DNA of 64,000 nt from Flavobacteriaceae bacterium EG-1 (GCF_009649685.1 NZ_WJPK01000001.1:376760-440759); one strand, 5' to 3'; positions 54,046 to 63,366 are shown, numbered from the stretch's first letter. Notes: generated by a model from the letters alone, not told the origin. Numbers and translations: made by a program.

Positions 54046-55503
54046 ATGAATATTTTAAACGAGGCACATTTTAGACAAAGTGAATATAATACTAGAAGGC
54101 ATTTTTTAAAGAAATGTGTTACCGGTATGGGTGCTGTAACTCTAGGGTCGATGATAGGTGGGGCCAATCTCTTTGCAAAAGATGTGTTTAAGAGTGGTGG
54201 TAGTGTAGGATTACCTCATTTTGTACCTAGAGCCAAGCATGTAATTTATTTACATATGGCAGGTGCTCCATCGCAGTTAGAGCTTTTTGATTATAAACCA
54301 GAACTTCAAAAAATGGACGGTCAATCCTGTCCGCCGTCTTTGTTAGAAGGAAAACGATTTGCATTTATTAGAGGAGTGCCTCAGATGTTAGGTCCGCAAA
54401 GCAATTTTAAACAATATGGTGAATCGCGAACCTGGGTTTCGGATTATTTGCCAAAATTTGCAGAAGTTGCAGATGAAGTTACTTTTCTTCGATCCGTACA
54501 TACCGATGAATTTAATCATGCTCCTGCGCAGTTTTTAATGCAAACAGGATCCCCAAGAACTGGTCGCCCAAGTTTGGGAGGATGGGTTACTTATGGTCTT
54601 GGATCACCTAATGATAATTTACCAGGCTTTGTAGTTTTATTGTCTGCTGGCGGTCCCACAGGAGGTAAGCGGTTATGGGGTAGTGGTTTCTTACCTACAG
54701 TACATCAGGGTGTACAATGTCAGTCTACTGGAACTCCGGTTCAAAATCTTAAGAATCCTAGTGGTGTTGATAGCAAAATGCGTAAAAAATCAGTAGAAAT
54801 AATAAACAAGATAAACGAATTAGAATATCAACAAGCTCAAGATCCAGAAATATTAACTCGAATTTCTCAATATGAAATGGCTTTTAAAATGCAAACTTCT
54901 GTTCCTGAAGTAATGAATATAGATGATGAGCCAGCGAATATTCAAGAGATGTACGGTGTAACTCCAGGAGAGAATTCATTTGCAAATAATTGCCTGTTAG
55001 CACGTCGATTAGTAGAAAATGGAGTTCGTTTTGTACAATTGTATGATAATGGTTGGGATATGCATGGTGCAGGACCAGGAGGTGGAGTAGGACAAGGGTT
55101 AAAACGTAAATGTAAACAAATAGATCAGCCAATTGCTGCACTTCTGAAAGATCTTAAACAAAGAGGAATGCTAGAGGAAACTTTAATTGTTTGGGGCGGA
55201 GAATTTGGACGTACACCGATGATGGAAGCGCGTACTGGGAAAAACTTCCTAGGCCGTGATCACCATAACGAAGCTTTTACAATGTGGATGACTGGCGGCG
55301 GAATTAAAAGAGGTTACTCACATGGTGAAACAGATGAAATTGGTTATTCAGCAATTAGTGGTAAAGTGCATGTACATGATATACAAGCTACGATATTAAA
55401 TCAATTAGGAATAGATCATGAAAGATTAACATATCGGTTTCAAGGTCGAGATTTTAGATTGACCGACGTTCATGGACATGTGATTAAAGATATATTGACT
55501 TAA
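54046..55503 (+). CDS. DUF1501 sulfatase-like protein with Tat signal
   Basis: A 485-residue member of DUF1501, related to the alkaline phosphatase/sulfatase superfamily. The Tat motif TRRHFLKKC lies near the N-terminus, followed by GMGAVTLGSMIGGANLFA. Core motifs are VIYLHMAGAPSQLELFDYKP, FVQLYDNGWDMHG, TLIVWGGEFGRTPM and GRDHHNEAFTMWM. It directly follows the PSD1 gene and presumably works with it in the periplasm or at the cell surface. Confidence 0.93.
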   Translation: MNILNEAHFRQSEYNTRRHFLKKCVTGMGAVTLGSMIGGANLFAKDVFKSGGSVGLPHFVPRAKHVIYLHMAGAPSQLELFDYKPELQKMDGQSCPPSLLEGKRFAFIRGVPQMLGPQSNFKQYGESRTWVSDYLPKFAEVADEVTFLRSVHTDEFNHAPAQFLMQTGSPRTGRPSLGGWVTYGLGSPNDNLPGFVVLLSAGGPTGGKRLWGSGFLPTVHQGVQCQSTGTPVQNLKNPSGVDSKMRKKSVEIINKINELEYQQAQDPEILTRISQYEMAFKMQTSVPEVMNIDDEPANIQEMYGVTPGENSFANNCLLARRLVENGVRFVQLYDNGWDMHGAGPGGGVGQGLKRKCKQIDQPIAALLKDLKQRGMLEETLIVWGGEFGRTPMMEARTGKNFLGRDHHNEAFTMWMTGGGIKRGYSHGETDEIGYSAISGKVHVHDIQATILNQLGIDHERLTYRFQGRDFRLTDVHGHVIKDILT

Positions 55504-55562
55504 AAAGAATAAAATTTTAATAAAGAATGATTAGCTTACTTAAAAATTATAAGACACAACCA

Positions 55563-56705
55563 ATGCAAAAAAAACTTACACTTACAAAATTTACAATAGT
55601 ATTTTTTTTAGGGGGTTCAATTACATTATTGTCCCAAAATCATCAGCACTCACATGATTTTTCACATCATGCTAATGAAAACATGACTATTGCACATCAT
55701 CAACATCAAGCAGAGCATTTAGGAGATGAAATACCTATGCGAGCAAAGTTAGAAACAGGACAAGGTGATTATATTTTTTCATGGGATCAAGAATTAACTG
55801 CAGCTTTTCCAGAAGCAGCACATGAGTTTGAACCAAGAATGCATGGTGGTTTTAATGAGGATCCAGAAACCGGCATAGTATATACTGGAATACCAGGATA
55901 CGGACTTTGTGCTATAAGTGCCGACCTTAAAAAGTGGTCTGTTTTGGGCAGTGATAATAGATTAAAAGATAATATTCATGGAATTGTATTCTTTATCCAT
56001 AAAGGTGAAAAATATCTAGCCGTGGCACAGGAAGGCAAAAGAGTATTGGTATTGACGTTAGACGGAAAAATTGTAAGTGAAATTTTAAAACCCAAAGGCA
56101 CCGAGTTTAAATTTACTCAGGCTAATGAATTTTTTGCTTCGGAAGATAGTAATTTCGGTGTGACAGATGTAACTTATTTAAAAGGTACTTTATATGTTGC
56201 ACATGGCTATTCAAAAGGAGATTTTGTCTTAACTATAAAGGAAAAAAACGGAGTGTGGAGTTGGGGGAAACTTGCCTGGGGCGGTAAAGGTGATAATCCG
56301 GGACAGTTTCAAACAGCACATGGTATTTATGCTCATGAAAACAAGATACTAGTTGCCAATAGAGCAGCAGGACAGGTAGTTAGATTTACTAAGAAAGGAA
56401 AATTTGTAGAAATCTTTAAAGACATTCCCACAGGTAGTCTCGTATGTAACGTGTCGTACAAGGATGAACATTATTTTTTAAACGCTTTGGAAGCAATTGG
56501 CAATCAAACTTCTGCCCCCTTATATGTACATTCAGGTGATAAGCTAGTATCAACAGTTATTCCTGGAGACTTAGATATTCCAGTTTTAACCAATATTCAT
56601 CAAGTATGGCCGCATGTAGTTAATGAAAATGGATCAAAGCAGCTTTATTTATTAGTTCACGGTTGGAATAAAGGTAAATATGCGGTATTAAAACTAGAGA
56701 AATAG
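55563..56705 (+). CDS. Secreted beta-propeller protein with His-rich segment
   Basis: A 380-residue exported protein. The ATG at 55563 gives a good signal peptide (TLTKFTIVFFLGGSITLLSQ); an ATG at 55527 would extend it by 12 residues. A histidine-rich segment follows (NHQHSHDFSHHANENMTIAH), then repeats of an NHL-like propeller (GIVYTGIPGYGLCAISADLK, WGGKGDNPGQFQTAHGIYAH, ILVANRAAGQVVRFTKKGKF). Third gene of the PSD1-DUF1501 operon. It may bind a ligand or metal for that system. Confidence 0.82.
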   Translation: MQKKLTLTKFTIVFFLGGSITLLSQNHQHSHDFSHHANENMTIAHHQHQAEHLGDEIPMRAKLETGQGDYIFSWDQELTAAFPEAAHEFEPRMHGGFNEDPETGIVYTGIPGYGLCAISADLKKWSVLGSDNRLKDNIHGIVFFIHKGEKYLAVAQEGKRVLVLTLDGKIVSEILKPKGTEFKFTQANEFFASEDSNFGVTDVTYLKGTLYVAHGYSKGDFVLTIKEKNGVWSWGKLAWGGKGDNPGQFQTAHGIYAHENKILVANRAAGQVVRFTKKGKFVEIFKDIPTGSLVCNVSYKDEHYFLNALEAIGNQTSAPLYVHSGDKLVSTVIPGDLDIPVLTNIHQVWPHVVNENGSKQLYLLVHGWNKGKYAVLKLEK

Positions 56706-56773
56706 TAGTCACAATTTTCAGTTTATTTCTTCACATAAAATTATAGTATAAAGCGAACGAATGTGTAAGTATA

Positions 56774-56802
56774 AAAAAAGCTCCCTATTAGGGAGCTTTT
56801 TT
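56774..56802. terminator. Intrinsic terminator, bidirectional
   Basis: AAAAAAGCTCCCT-ATT-AGGGAGCTTTTTT between the propeller gene (plus) and the tRNA gene (minus). It can end both transcripts. Confidence 0.85.
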
Positions 56803-56803
56803 G

Positions 56804-56877
56804 TAGCGAGAGTGGGACTTGAACCCACGGCCTCCGGGTTATGAATCCGACGCTCTAACCAGCTGAGCTACCTCGCC
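56804..56877 (-). tRNA. tRNA-Met (anticodon CAT)
   Basis: A 74-nt cloverleaf on the minus strand. The acceptor strand GGCGAGG pairs with TCTCGCT (two G-T pairs), the D arm holds AGCTCAGCTGGTTAGAGC, the anticodon loop is TTCATAA, and the T arm has GTGGGTTCAAGTCCCAC. The first acceptor pair is G-T rather than the C-A mismatch of initiator tRNA, so this is probably the elongator. CAT could also mark a tRNA-Ile precursor modified to lysidine. Confidence 0.92.
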
Positions 56878-57014
56878 AGTCGTTTTAAAAACGGGTGCAA
56901 ATATATAGTTTAATTTCATCTTCATCAAAAAACAACAATTAAAATTATTCTGCTTTAAATATTTTTTAATCATTCGGTTTTCTATATATTGCCCTTATAA
57001 ACAGAATGCTTTTC

Positions 57015-57398
57015 ATGGACGATAAAATTAAGTTTGAGATTGAATTTGTGATACAATCATCTCCTCAATTGTTATACACCTATCTATCAACACCTTCCGG
57101 TCTTTCTGAGTGGTTTGCTGATAACGTAAATTCTCGTGGAGAAATATTTACCTTTATCTGGGACGGTTCAGAAGAAGAGGCAAAATTATTGAAGCGTAAG
57201 AGTGATGATTTTGTAAAATTTACTTGGGTAGAGAATGATGATGATTCTTTTTTCGAGATGCGAATTATTGTTGATGAGATTACTAAAGATGTTTCCTTGT
57301 TTATCACAGACTTTGCTGAAGAAGATGAAGTAGATGAAGCAAAAATGCTATGGGAAAATCAGGTTTCCAGTTTAAAACAAATTCTTGGTTCAAAATAA
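57015..57398 (+). CDS. START-like (AHSA1-type) domain protein
   Basis: A 127-residue protein from the ATG at 57015 (an ATG three codons upstream is possible). It is a helix-grip fold protein typical of Bacteroidota: IKFEIEFVIQSSPQLLYTYL, TPSGLSEWFADNVNSRGE, FTFIWDGSEEEAKLL and VKFTWVENDDDSFFEMRI. No catalytic residues are recognisable. An intrinsic terminator follows. Ligand and function are unknown. Confidence 0.88.
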   Translation: MDDKIKFEIEFVIQSSPQLLYTYLSTPSGLSEWFADNVNSRGEIFTFIWDGSEEEAKLLKRKSDDFVKFTWVENDDDSFFEMRIIVDEITKDVSLFITDFAEEDEVDEAKMLWENQVSSLKQILGSK

Positions 57399-57424
57399 GA
57401 AGTTACTTTAATGAAGTATATTTG

Positions 57425-57452
57425 GTCCCGATAAAAAATCGGGACTTTTTTT
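57425..57452 (+). terminator. Intrinsic terminator
   Basis: GTCCCGAT-AAAAA-ATCGGGAC followed by T7, ending immediately before the ATG of the aminotransferase gene. The next gene's promoter or leader therefore overlaps this hairpin. Confidence 0.8.
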
Positions 57453-58310
57453 ATGGTAAATTTTAATGGAGAAATGTTAGCGTCGAACTCTCAAAAGCTT
57501 ACAGAGCATAATAGGGGATTACGTTATGGTGATGCACTTACAGAAACTTTAAGGGCCAAAAATGGCAAGATAATTTTTTGGGAAGACCATTACCTAAAGT
57601 TAATGGCAGCAATGCGCATCTTGCGTATGGAAATACCTATGAACTTTACAATGGAATTTCTTGAGGCTGAAATCTTAAAACTTATTAGTGAAAATGTACT
57701 AGATAATAGGACTGTACTTGTTGACATCTTTGTTTATAGAAATGCTACCTCCAATAAATTATTACCAGAGCATAGAGAAATTAATTACTTTATAGAAGCG
57801 CGAACATTAAGAGCTTCGGCATATAGCCTTAATAATAAGAGTTATGAAGTTGAGTTGTTCAAAGATTTTTATGTGAGTGGTGATATGCTAACTACAATAA
57901 GTACAAATAATAAAATGCTTAATGTTGTTGGGAGCATATTTGCTAACGAAAATGACCTACAAGACTGTTTGTTATTAAATCATAATAAAATGGTAGTAGG
58001 CACCCTAATTGGCAATTTATTTTTGTTAAAAGGAAATACCTTAAAAACAGCTCCTTTATCTGACGGAGCTTTGAATACGGTCGTTAGAGATAAACTAATT
58101 AAGTTAATTAATGATTCAGAGGCGTATAGTTTAGAAGAATCTTCAATTACACCTTTTGAATTACAAAAAGCAGATGAACTTGTCGTAATTAATATCGAAA
58201 GTGGAATAATACCAATTACCAAGTATCGAAAAAAGGAGTATAAAGACGATACTGCAAATAAACTAATTGAAAAGTTAAAAGAATTAATTCAATTAGAAAT
58301 TGCCAATTAA
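57453..58310 (+). CDS. Aminotransferase class IV family protein
   Basis: A 285-residue PLP-dependent fold type IV protein, like 4-amino-4-deoxychorismate lyase and branched-chain aminotransferases. RGLRYGDALTETLRAKNGKI and FWEDHYLKLMAAMRIL form the N-terminal domain. The PLP Lys is probably in STNNKMLNVVGSIFA. At the usual 'V-x-E-x-x-x-x-N-L-F' site this protein reads MVVGTLIGNLFLLKG, so the conserved Glu seems replaced by Gly. This may mean an altered activity. Its stop overlaps the convergent yqgE stop by 4 bases. Confidence 0.85.
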   Translation: MVNFNGEMLASNSQKLTEHNRGLRYGDALTETLRAKNGKIIFWEDHYLKLMAAMRILRMEIPMNFTMEFLEAEILKLISENVLDNRTVLVDIFVYRNATSNKLLPEHREINYFIEARTLRASAYSLNNKSYEVELFKDFYVSGDMLTTISTNNKMLNVVGSIFANENDLQDCLLLNHNKMVVGTLIGNLFLLKGNTLKTAPLSDGALNTVVRDKLIKLINDSEAYSLEESSITPFELQKADELVVINIESGIIPITKYRKKEYKDDTANKLIEKLKELIQLEIAN

Positions 58311-58867
58311 TTTAAATTTGGGTTCTCTGGTGCATTTGACCAAATAAGATAATTACCTCCAAGTTCTGCTATTTTTTCTTTCCAAAAAGCATTTGAAGAT
58401 TTTTGAATGATATTACTCTGGTATTCATTTTTAACGACAATCCAAGATTTAGAAGTAAGTTCTTGATCAAGTTGTAAAGATGACCAGCCTGAATATCCTA
58501 AGAAGAAGCGAATATCATTTTCTGATATTACTTTATTATTAATTAAGTTAATGGTAATATCAAATTCACCTCCCCAAAATATTCCATCAGAAATTTCAAT
58601 ACTATTACTGATTAAATGAGGTACTTTATGAATAAAATAAAGGTTGTCTTGTTCAACAGGTCCACCATTAAATACTTGAAAGGGTACTTTTATTTCGGGT
58701 ATTAAATCACCTATTTGATATTCTAAAGGTTTATTCAAAATAAAACCTACAGAACCTTCACCATTGTGTTCTGCCAACAGTACTACTGACCTATTAAAAG
58801 AAACGTCACCAGTTAAGGCTGGTTCAGCAATTAAAAGTTGGCCCTTTTCTGGTTTAATATCAATCAT
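58307..58867 (-). CDS. YqgE/AlgH family protein
   Basis: A 186-residue protein from the ATG at 58867 (a TTG six codons upstream is less likely). Family motifs are KGQLLIAEPALTGDVSFNRS, VVLLAEHNGEGSVGFILNKP, VFNGGPVEQDNLYFIH and FFLGYSGWSSLQLDQEL. The family (DUF179) has a compact alpha/beta fold and no established biochemical function. Here it lies downstream of the HU gene. Confidence 0.93.
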   Translation of the reverse strand: MIDIKPEKGQLLIAEPALTGDVSFNRSVVLLAEHNGEGSVGFILNKPLEYQIGDLIPEIKVPFQVFNGGPVEQDNLYFIHKVPHLISNSIEISDGIFWGGEFDITINLINNKVISENDIRFFLGYSGWSSLQLDQELTSKSWIVVKNEYQSNIIQKSSNAFWKEKIAELGGNYLIWSNAPENPNLN

Positions 58868-58927
58868 TTGGGTTTCTGATTTCAAACTAAAATAAGATAT
58901 TTCTTATAAATACCAAAAATAGGTCAA

Positions 58928-58957
58928 TAAAAAAGCGCTTGCCAATGACAAACGCTT
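58928..58957 (-). terminator. Intrinsic terminator of the HU gene
   Basis: On the minus strand AGCGTTTG-TCATTGG-CAAGCGCT (one G-T pair) is followed by TTTTTTATT. It lies about 25 bases after the HU stop codon. Confidence 0.75.
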
Positions 58958-58979
58958 CTATACTATTAAGAGTAAAAGA

Positions 58980-59252
58980 CTAGTTTACTGAATTCGCTAA
59001 ATCAGAACCTGCTTTAAACTTAACAACGTTTTTAGCAGCTATTTTGATTGTTTGACCAGTAGATGGATTTCTACCTTCTCTTGCATTTCTTCTAGTAACA
59101 GCCCAAGATCCGAAACCTACTAAAGAAACACGGTTTCCTTTTTTAAGAGAACCTTCAACATTTCCTAAGAAAGATTCCAATGATTTTTTTGCTGCTGCTT
59201 TAGTGATGCCAGCATCAGCTGCCATTGCATCGATTAATTCTGTTTTGTTCAT
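58980..59252 (-). CDS. HU family DNA-binding protein
   Basis: A 90-residue histone-like protein: NKTELIDAMAADAGITKAAA, GNRVSLVGFGSWAVTRRNAR, EGRNPSTGQTIKIAAKNVVK and FKAGSDLANSVN. These are the HU dimer fold and DNA-binding beta arm, with the conserved R-N-P intercalating tip. It has its own flavobacterial-type promoter and terminator and is probably highly expressed. Confidence 0.97.
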   Translation of the reverse strand: MNKTELIDAMAADAGITKAAAKKSLESFLGNVEGSLKKGNRVSLVGFGSWAVTRRNAREGRNPSTGQTIKIAAKNVVKFKAGSDLANSVN

Positions 59253-59293
59253 AACGTAATTAAATTAATTGTTGTTAAAATTATATACTGTAA

Positions 59294-59323
59294 CAAATTT
59301 ATAGGGATTTGCGTTGAACACAA
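59294..59323 (-). promoter_or_regulatory. Promoter of the HU gene
   Basis: Reading on the minus strand, TTG (59323-59321), 19 bases, then TAAATTTG (59301-59294), a match to the Bacteroidota consensus. The -7 box is 41 bases before the HU start codon. Confidence 0.7.
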
Positions 59324-59422
59324 GTAAATTGGGGGTAAATCGGCATTTTTGTTGATAACTCAGGGTGTTTGTTGATAAAGTAGCCTTTTTTTTACACTCT
59401 TGAGGTCAATAAAAATAGGGGT

Positions 59423-60370
59423 TTAGCGGACTTTGGCATTTTCTGAAAACTGTAATCCATTCAATAATGCAGCTACAGACATTCTTTTTTTGCCTGGTAA
59501 CTGGATTTCTTCAAGTAAAATAAAGCCAGAATTTACTGCAATTTTCAGCTCCTTTTTTGTCGTTATTAATTTACCAGCTTCATAAATATGTTTTTCATTA
59601 ATTTTTGAGGCTTTATATATTTTAATAAAAATCTGCTCATCATTATTAATAAGAGTTGTATTTGCAGCAGGATAAGGACTTAGTCCTCTTATGTGATTAA
59701 AAATTTCATCCAAAGGCTTTTGCCAATCGATTTCACAAGTCTCCTTAAAAATTTTATATGCTGATTTTAATTTGCCATTAACAACTTGTTTTTTAGTGGT
59801 TACTTTATTATTCGCAATTAAATTAGCAGTTTGTAGCACTAATGAAGCACCCAAAACCATTAATTTATCATGCAGTGTGCCCGCGGTTTCGTCTGAGTCA
59901 ATAGCCGTTTCCTCTTGTAAAATAATTTCACCTGTATCAATTTTATCATCTATAAAAAATGTGGTTACCCCTGTTTTCGTTTCACCATTAATAATCGCCC
60001 AATTAATTGGAGCGGCACCACGATAATTAGGAAGTAAAGAGGCATGTAAATTAAAGGTACCATATTCCGGCATTTGCCAAACAACTTTAGGAAGCATTCT
60101 AAAGGCTACTACAATTTGTAGATTTGCATTTAAAGAATTTAATTCAGCTAAGAATTCTTCACTTTTTAAGTTTGTTGGTTGTAATACCTTTAAATTATTT
60201 GCTAAAGCATATTGTTTAACCGCAGATTCGTTTAGTTTTCTACCTCTTCCTGCAGGACGATCAGGAGCAGTAACAACACCAACTATATCATATTCACTAT
60301 TATTTATTGCGTCTAAAGTGGTAACCGCGAAATCTGGTGTACCCATAAAAACAATTTTTAATTTTCTCAT
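59423..60370 (-). CDS. fmt: Methionyl-tRNA formyltransferase
   Basis: A 315-residue enzyme that formylates initiator Met-tRNA using 10-formyltetrahydrofolate. The catalytic domain has IVFMGTPDFAVTTLDAI, APDRPAGRGRKL, NLHASLLPNYRGAAPINWAI and DTGEIILQEE; the C-terminal domain has IRGLSPYPAANTTL. The ATG overlaps the recQ stop codon (ATGA). Confidence 0.97.
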   Translation of the reverse strand: MRKLKIVFMGTPDFAVTTLDAINNSEYDIVGVVTAPDRPAGRGRKLNESAVKQYALANNLKVLQPTNLKSEEFLAELNSLNANLQIVVAFRMLPKVVWQMPEYGTFNLHASLLPNYRGAAPINWAIINGETKTGVTTFFIDDKIDTGEIILQEETAIDSDETAGTLHDKLMVLGASLVLQTANLIANNKVTTKKQVVNGKLKSAYKIFKETCEIDWQKPLDEIFNHIRGLSPYPAANTTLINNDEQIFIKIYKASKINEKHIYEAGKLITTKKELKIAVNSGFILLEEIQLPGKKRMSVAALLNGLQFSENAKVR

Positions 60371-62262
60371 CTTTTTAGTTGATATTCGTTTTTATAATTT
60401 ATCATTATAAGGCCTTCTTCTAATAAATACTGTATGCTTGAGAGTACAGCTTTTTGATTAAAGTCAAGCATTGCTATAAGTTGTCTTGACGATTTATCGC
60501 CATCTTTTAATAATGAAATAATATTCTCATTTATTTTTTCCTCATTAATCTTCGAATATTTTTCTAAGCAAATATCGCATTTTCTGCAATCTTCTTTTCT
60601 CTTTTCTCCAAAATAGGCCAAGAGCAATTTATTTCTACAAACCTTATTATTTTGTACATAAGCTAACATCTTATGTAGTTTGTTAGTTTTATTTTGATGT
60701 AATTCATCCACTTTTTTGCTAAATACATTTATTGTACTATCATCTTCTCTTGGGACAAGAAAATTAATTTCTAAATCATTGTCTTGGGCTTTATATTCAA
60801 CGAGGCCATCCTTTTTTAACTGTTCTAAAACTTCATTAATCATTGATTCTGATTGGTTAGTCTTTTTTGCTAATAATTGTGTATTTATTTTCGTTTCAAA
60901 ATCAAACACACCACCATAAGTACGAAGTACTGTTTGTATAATATTCGTTGCTTTACTATTGCGATCCATATATTCAAAAAGAATATTTTTTGAGCAGATA
61001 AATTTTATTTCCGATTGTTTAGAAAAAGATTCTGATAAAGAAATAACAGAATATTGATCTAAAATTCGAAGTACATTATACGTTTTTAGAGTGTTTAATT
61101 TATAGGTGTCGCAAAAATTGTACAGACTAAATTGATAGGCTAATTCTACCCTTTCACCAAAGGAGATTTGAAAATAATTATTCAGCTTATTATAAACTTT
61201 TTTAATAAACTTAGTATTTGGCAAAACACTCAAAAATTGAGAACTAACATAAGCTTCATCACCTTTATTAGTTATTAAAACTGCTAATGCTGGCTTGCCA
61301 TCTCTGCCAGCTCTACCTGCTTCTTGAAAATAATTTTCCAAACAATCTGGTATCTGATAATGAATAACTAGAGACACATCTGCTTTATCTATTCCCATGC
61401 CAAAGGCATTGGTAGCAACCATTATTTGAGACTTATTATTTAACCAATTATTTAATTTGGTCTTCTTTTCAATCTTATTTAGTCCGCCATGAAAGAAATC
61501 GGCTTTAAAGTTATGCGAAGAAAGAAATTGTGATAATTCAACAGATGCTCTTCTTGTTCTAACATAAACAATTGCACTATTCATAGTTTGACTACACAAT
61601 CTTTTTAACTCATATCTTTTGTCTTCCGAATTTTGGATTTGAAATGCAATATTATCTCTTGCAAATGAATCTTTTGCAATTAGAGGATTAATTAGTTGCA
61701 GATTATTTTTAATATCACTTATAACTTCTTCCGTGGCAGTTGCTGTAAGTGCTATAAACGGTATTTCTGGCAATAGTGTTCTTAAAGTACCACACTCAAG
61801 ATACGCTGGTCGAAAATCGTGACCCCATTGTGAAATACAATGTGCCTCATCAATTGCAATGAGATTTACATTCATCGTCACAATTCTTTTTAATACTAAT
61901 TCTTGTTTTAAACGTTCAGGGGAGAGATATAAAAATTTATAATTGCCATACAAGCAATTATCTAGTAAACTAATTACTTCGTCTTGTGGAATACCACCAG
62001 TTAACGCCAATGCTTTAATTCCTTTATTTTTAAGATTCTCTACTTGGTCGTGAATTAATGCTACTAATGGCGAGATTACAATGCATATACCATCTACTAA
62101 TAAAGTAGGTAATTGAAAGCATAAAGACTTTCCTCCTCCAGTGGGTAATAAGGCTAAAACATCTCTTCCTTCTAATACCGCCGAAACTACTTTACTTTGT
62201 GATCCCTTGAAGTCATTGTAACCCCAAAATTGCGCTAAGATTTCTCGAGGATTTTTTTGCAC
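60367..62262 (-). CDS. recQ: ATP-dependent DNA helicase RecQ
   Basis: A 631-residue RecQ-type 3'-5' helicase from a GTG start. Motifs: LLPTGGGKSLCFQLP (I), IDEAHCISQWGHDFRP (II), FIALTATATEEV (III), GMGIDKADVSLVIHY (V) and QEAGRAGRDGKP (VI). The zinc-binding cysteines are in CRKCDICLEKY. The C-terminus is shorter than in E. coli RecQ and lacks a clear HRDC domain, as in many Bacteroidota paralogues. Overlaps fmt and lies 3 bases from the upstream ATPase gene. Confidence 0.95.
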   Translation of the reverse strand: MQKNPREILAQFWGYNDFKGSQSKVVSAVLEGRDVLALLPTGGGKSLCFQLPTLLVDGICIVISPLVALIHDQVENLKNKGIKALALTGGIPQDEVISLLDNCLYGNYKFLYLSPERLKQELVLKRIVTMNVNLIAIDEAHCISQWGHDFRPAYLECGTLRTLLPEIPFIALTATATEEVISDIKNNLQLINPLIAKDSFARDNIAFQIQNSEDKRYELKRLCSQTMNSAIVYVRTRRASVELSQFLSSHNFKADFFHGGLNKIEKKTKLNNWLNNKSQIMVATNAFGMGIDKADVSLVIHYQIPDCLENYFQEAGRAGRDGKPALAVLITNKGDEAYVSSQFLSVLPNTKFIKKVYNKLNNYFQISFGERVELAYQFSLYNFCDTYKLNTLKTYNVLRILDQYSVISLSESFSKQSEIKFICSKNILFEYMDRNSKATNIIQTVLRTYGGVFDFETKINTQLLAKKTNQSESMINEVLEQLKKDGLVEYKAQDNDLEINFLVPREDDSTINVFSKKVDELHQNKTNKLHKMLAYVQNNKVCRNKLLLAYFGEKRKEDCRKCDICLEKYSKINEEKINENIISLLKDGDKSSRQLIAMLDFNQKAVLSSIQYLLEEGLIMINYKNEYQLKR

Positions 62263-62265
62263 TAA

Positions 62266-62826
62266 TTAATTGTTTGCAGTATTCAATATAAATGTAGTTC
62301 GATTTTCAATAGTATCGAAAGGGACTTCAATAATTTTATAACCAAAATCTGAATAACTTTTTCTTAGACAATCCTCAATTTTTAATGCTTCGTCAAAACT
62401 TTCAAAGCGTTCTTCATCGGTGGTAAAAATTTTTTCCCACATCGGTAATAAGAATATAAAATCGTACTTATGGTTTTCAGCTGCAGTAATAAACTCTGGA
62501 TTTAAATCTTGATTATAATGCATCATATAAGCCAATACATCTGGTATTCCTCGGTCGAAAAAAATAAGATTATCCATTGCTTTGTTAGAAGCAATAAATT
62601 GGCTGGTTCGCCCTACCAATAGTTTTTTATTGAACTCTAAGGGGTCTTTAACAGAATCGATAGGATTTGTTTCTAAAGATGCTAAATTGCCTAAATCTTT
62701 AGCCTCACTGGTCAACTCTCTAATGATTTCATGAAAACATAGATAGTCTTGAGCTTCTAAACTTCGTATAACAGATGTTTTTCCGGTTGCGGGCCCTCCA
62801 GTAATCACTATTTTTTTTGAATTCAA
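62266..62826 (-). CDS. P-loop ATPase (AAA_28-like)
   Basis: A 186-residue ATP-binding protein: Walker A GGPATGKTSVIRSLEAQDYL, then FHEIIRELTSEAKD, and FFDRGIPDVLAYM with the DR motif of the nucleotide kinase-like AAA_28 family. Members resemble small-molecule kinases, but the substrate is unknown. Start is TTG. First gene of the recQ-fmt operon. Confidence 0.85.
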   Translation of the reverse strand: MNSKKIVITGGPATGKTSVIRSLEAQDYLCFHEIIRELTSEAKDLGNLASLETNPIDSVKDPLEFNKKLLVGRTSQFIASNKAMDNLIFFDRGIPDVLAYMMHYNQDLNPEFITAAENHKYDFIFLLPMWEKIFTTDEERFESFDEALKIEDCLRKSYSDFGYKIIEVPFDTIENRTTFILNTANN

Positions 62827-62881
62827 TACTATTGTTTTTATGATGTTACTATGCTAAGTTCAAAAATAGCTATCGAAATCC

Positions 62882-62889
62882 TATATTTG
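62882..62889 (+). promoter_or_regulatory. Probable -7 box of the DUF493 gene
   Basis: TATATTTG, matching TAnnTTTG, lies 13 bases before the start codon. The -33 element is imperfect (GTTC about 20 bases upstream), so the call rests mainly on the -7 box. Confidence 0.4.
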
Positions 62890-62902
62890 TAAAAAAATCT
62901 GC

Positions 62903-63190
62903 ATGGATACTAATAAATCAGAAGAATTCTATTCTCGATTAAAGACCCAACTTACAGAAACATCAACTTGGCCATCAAATTATTTATATAAATTTATTGT
63001 TCCAACTGATCCAGCAAAAATTAAGAAAATTGAAGATATCTTTAATAATTTAGGTGCCGTTTTAGAATCTAAAAAATCAAAGAAAGGCAAGTATACCAGT
63101 GTTTCTGTAACAGTTAATTTAAAAGGGCCAGACGAGGTAATTGAAAAATATAAAGAAGTAGGTAAGATAGAAGGTGTAATTTCGTTGTAA
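62903..63190 (+). CDS. DUF493 (YbeD-like) family protein
   Basis: A 95-residue protein of the DUF493/YbeD family with an ACT-like ferredoxin fold: FYSRLKTQLTETSTWPSNYL, YKFIVPTDPAKIKKIEDIF, SKKGKYTSVSVTVNLKGPDE and YKEVGKIEGVISL. Regulatory binding is suspected for the family but not defined. The gene is divergent from the ATPase gene. Confidence 0.9.
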   Translation: MDTNKSEEFYSRLKTQLTETSTWPSNYLYKFIVPTDPAKIKKIEDIFNNLGAVLESKKSKKGKYTSVSVTVNLKGPDEVIEKYKEVGKIEGVISL

Positions 63191-63366
63191 GATTAGTTGC
63201 ATTTATATAGTCTCAAAATTTGACTTTTGAGCTAAATAGGTCTTTGCAGACATATTGGTCAAGATTTAAAAACTATTCATTAATCGGTATAAAATAGTTT
63301 CACACATATAATTTTGTTATTTTGCCTCCGTTATACTAATACGCTTAAAAGCATAAACATTACAAT

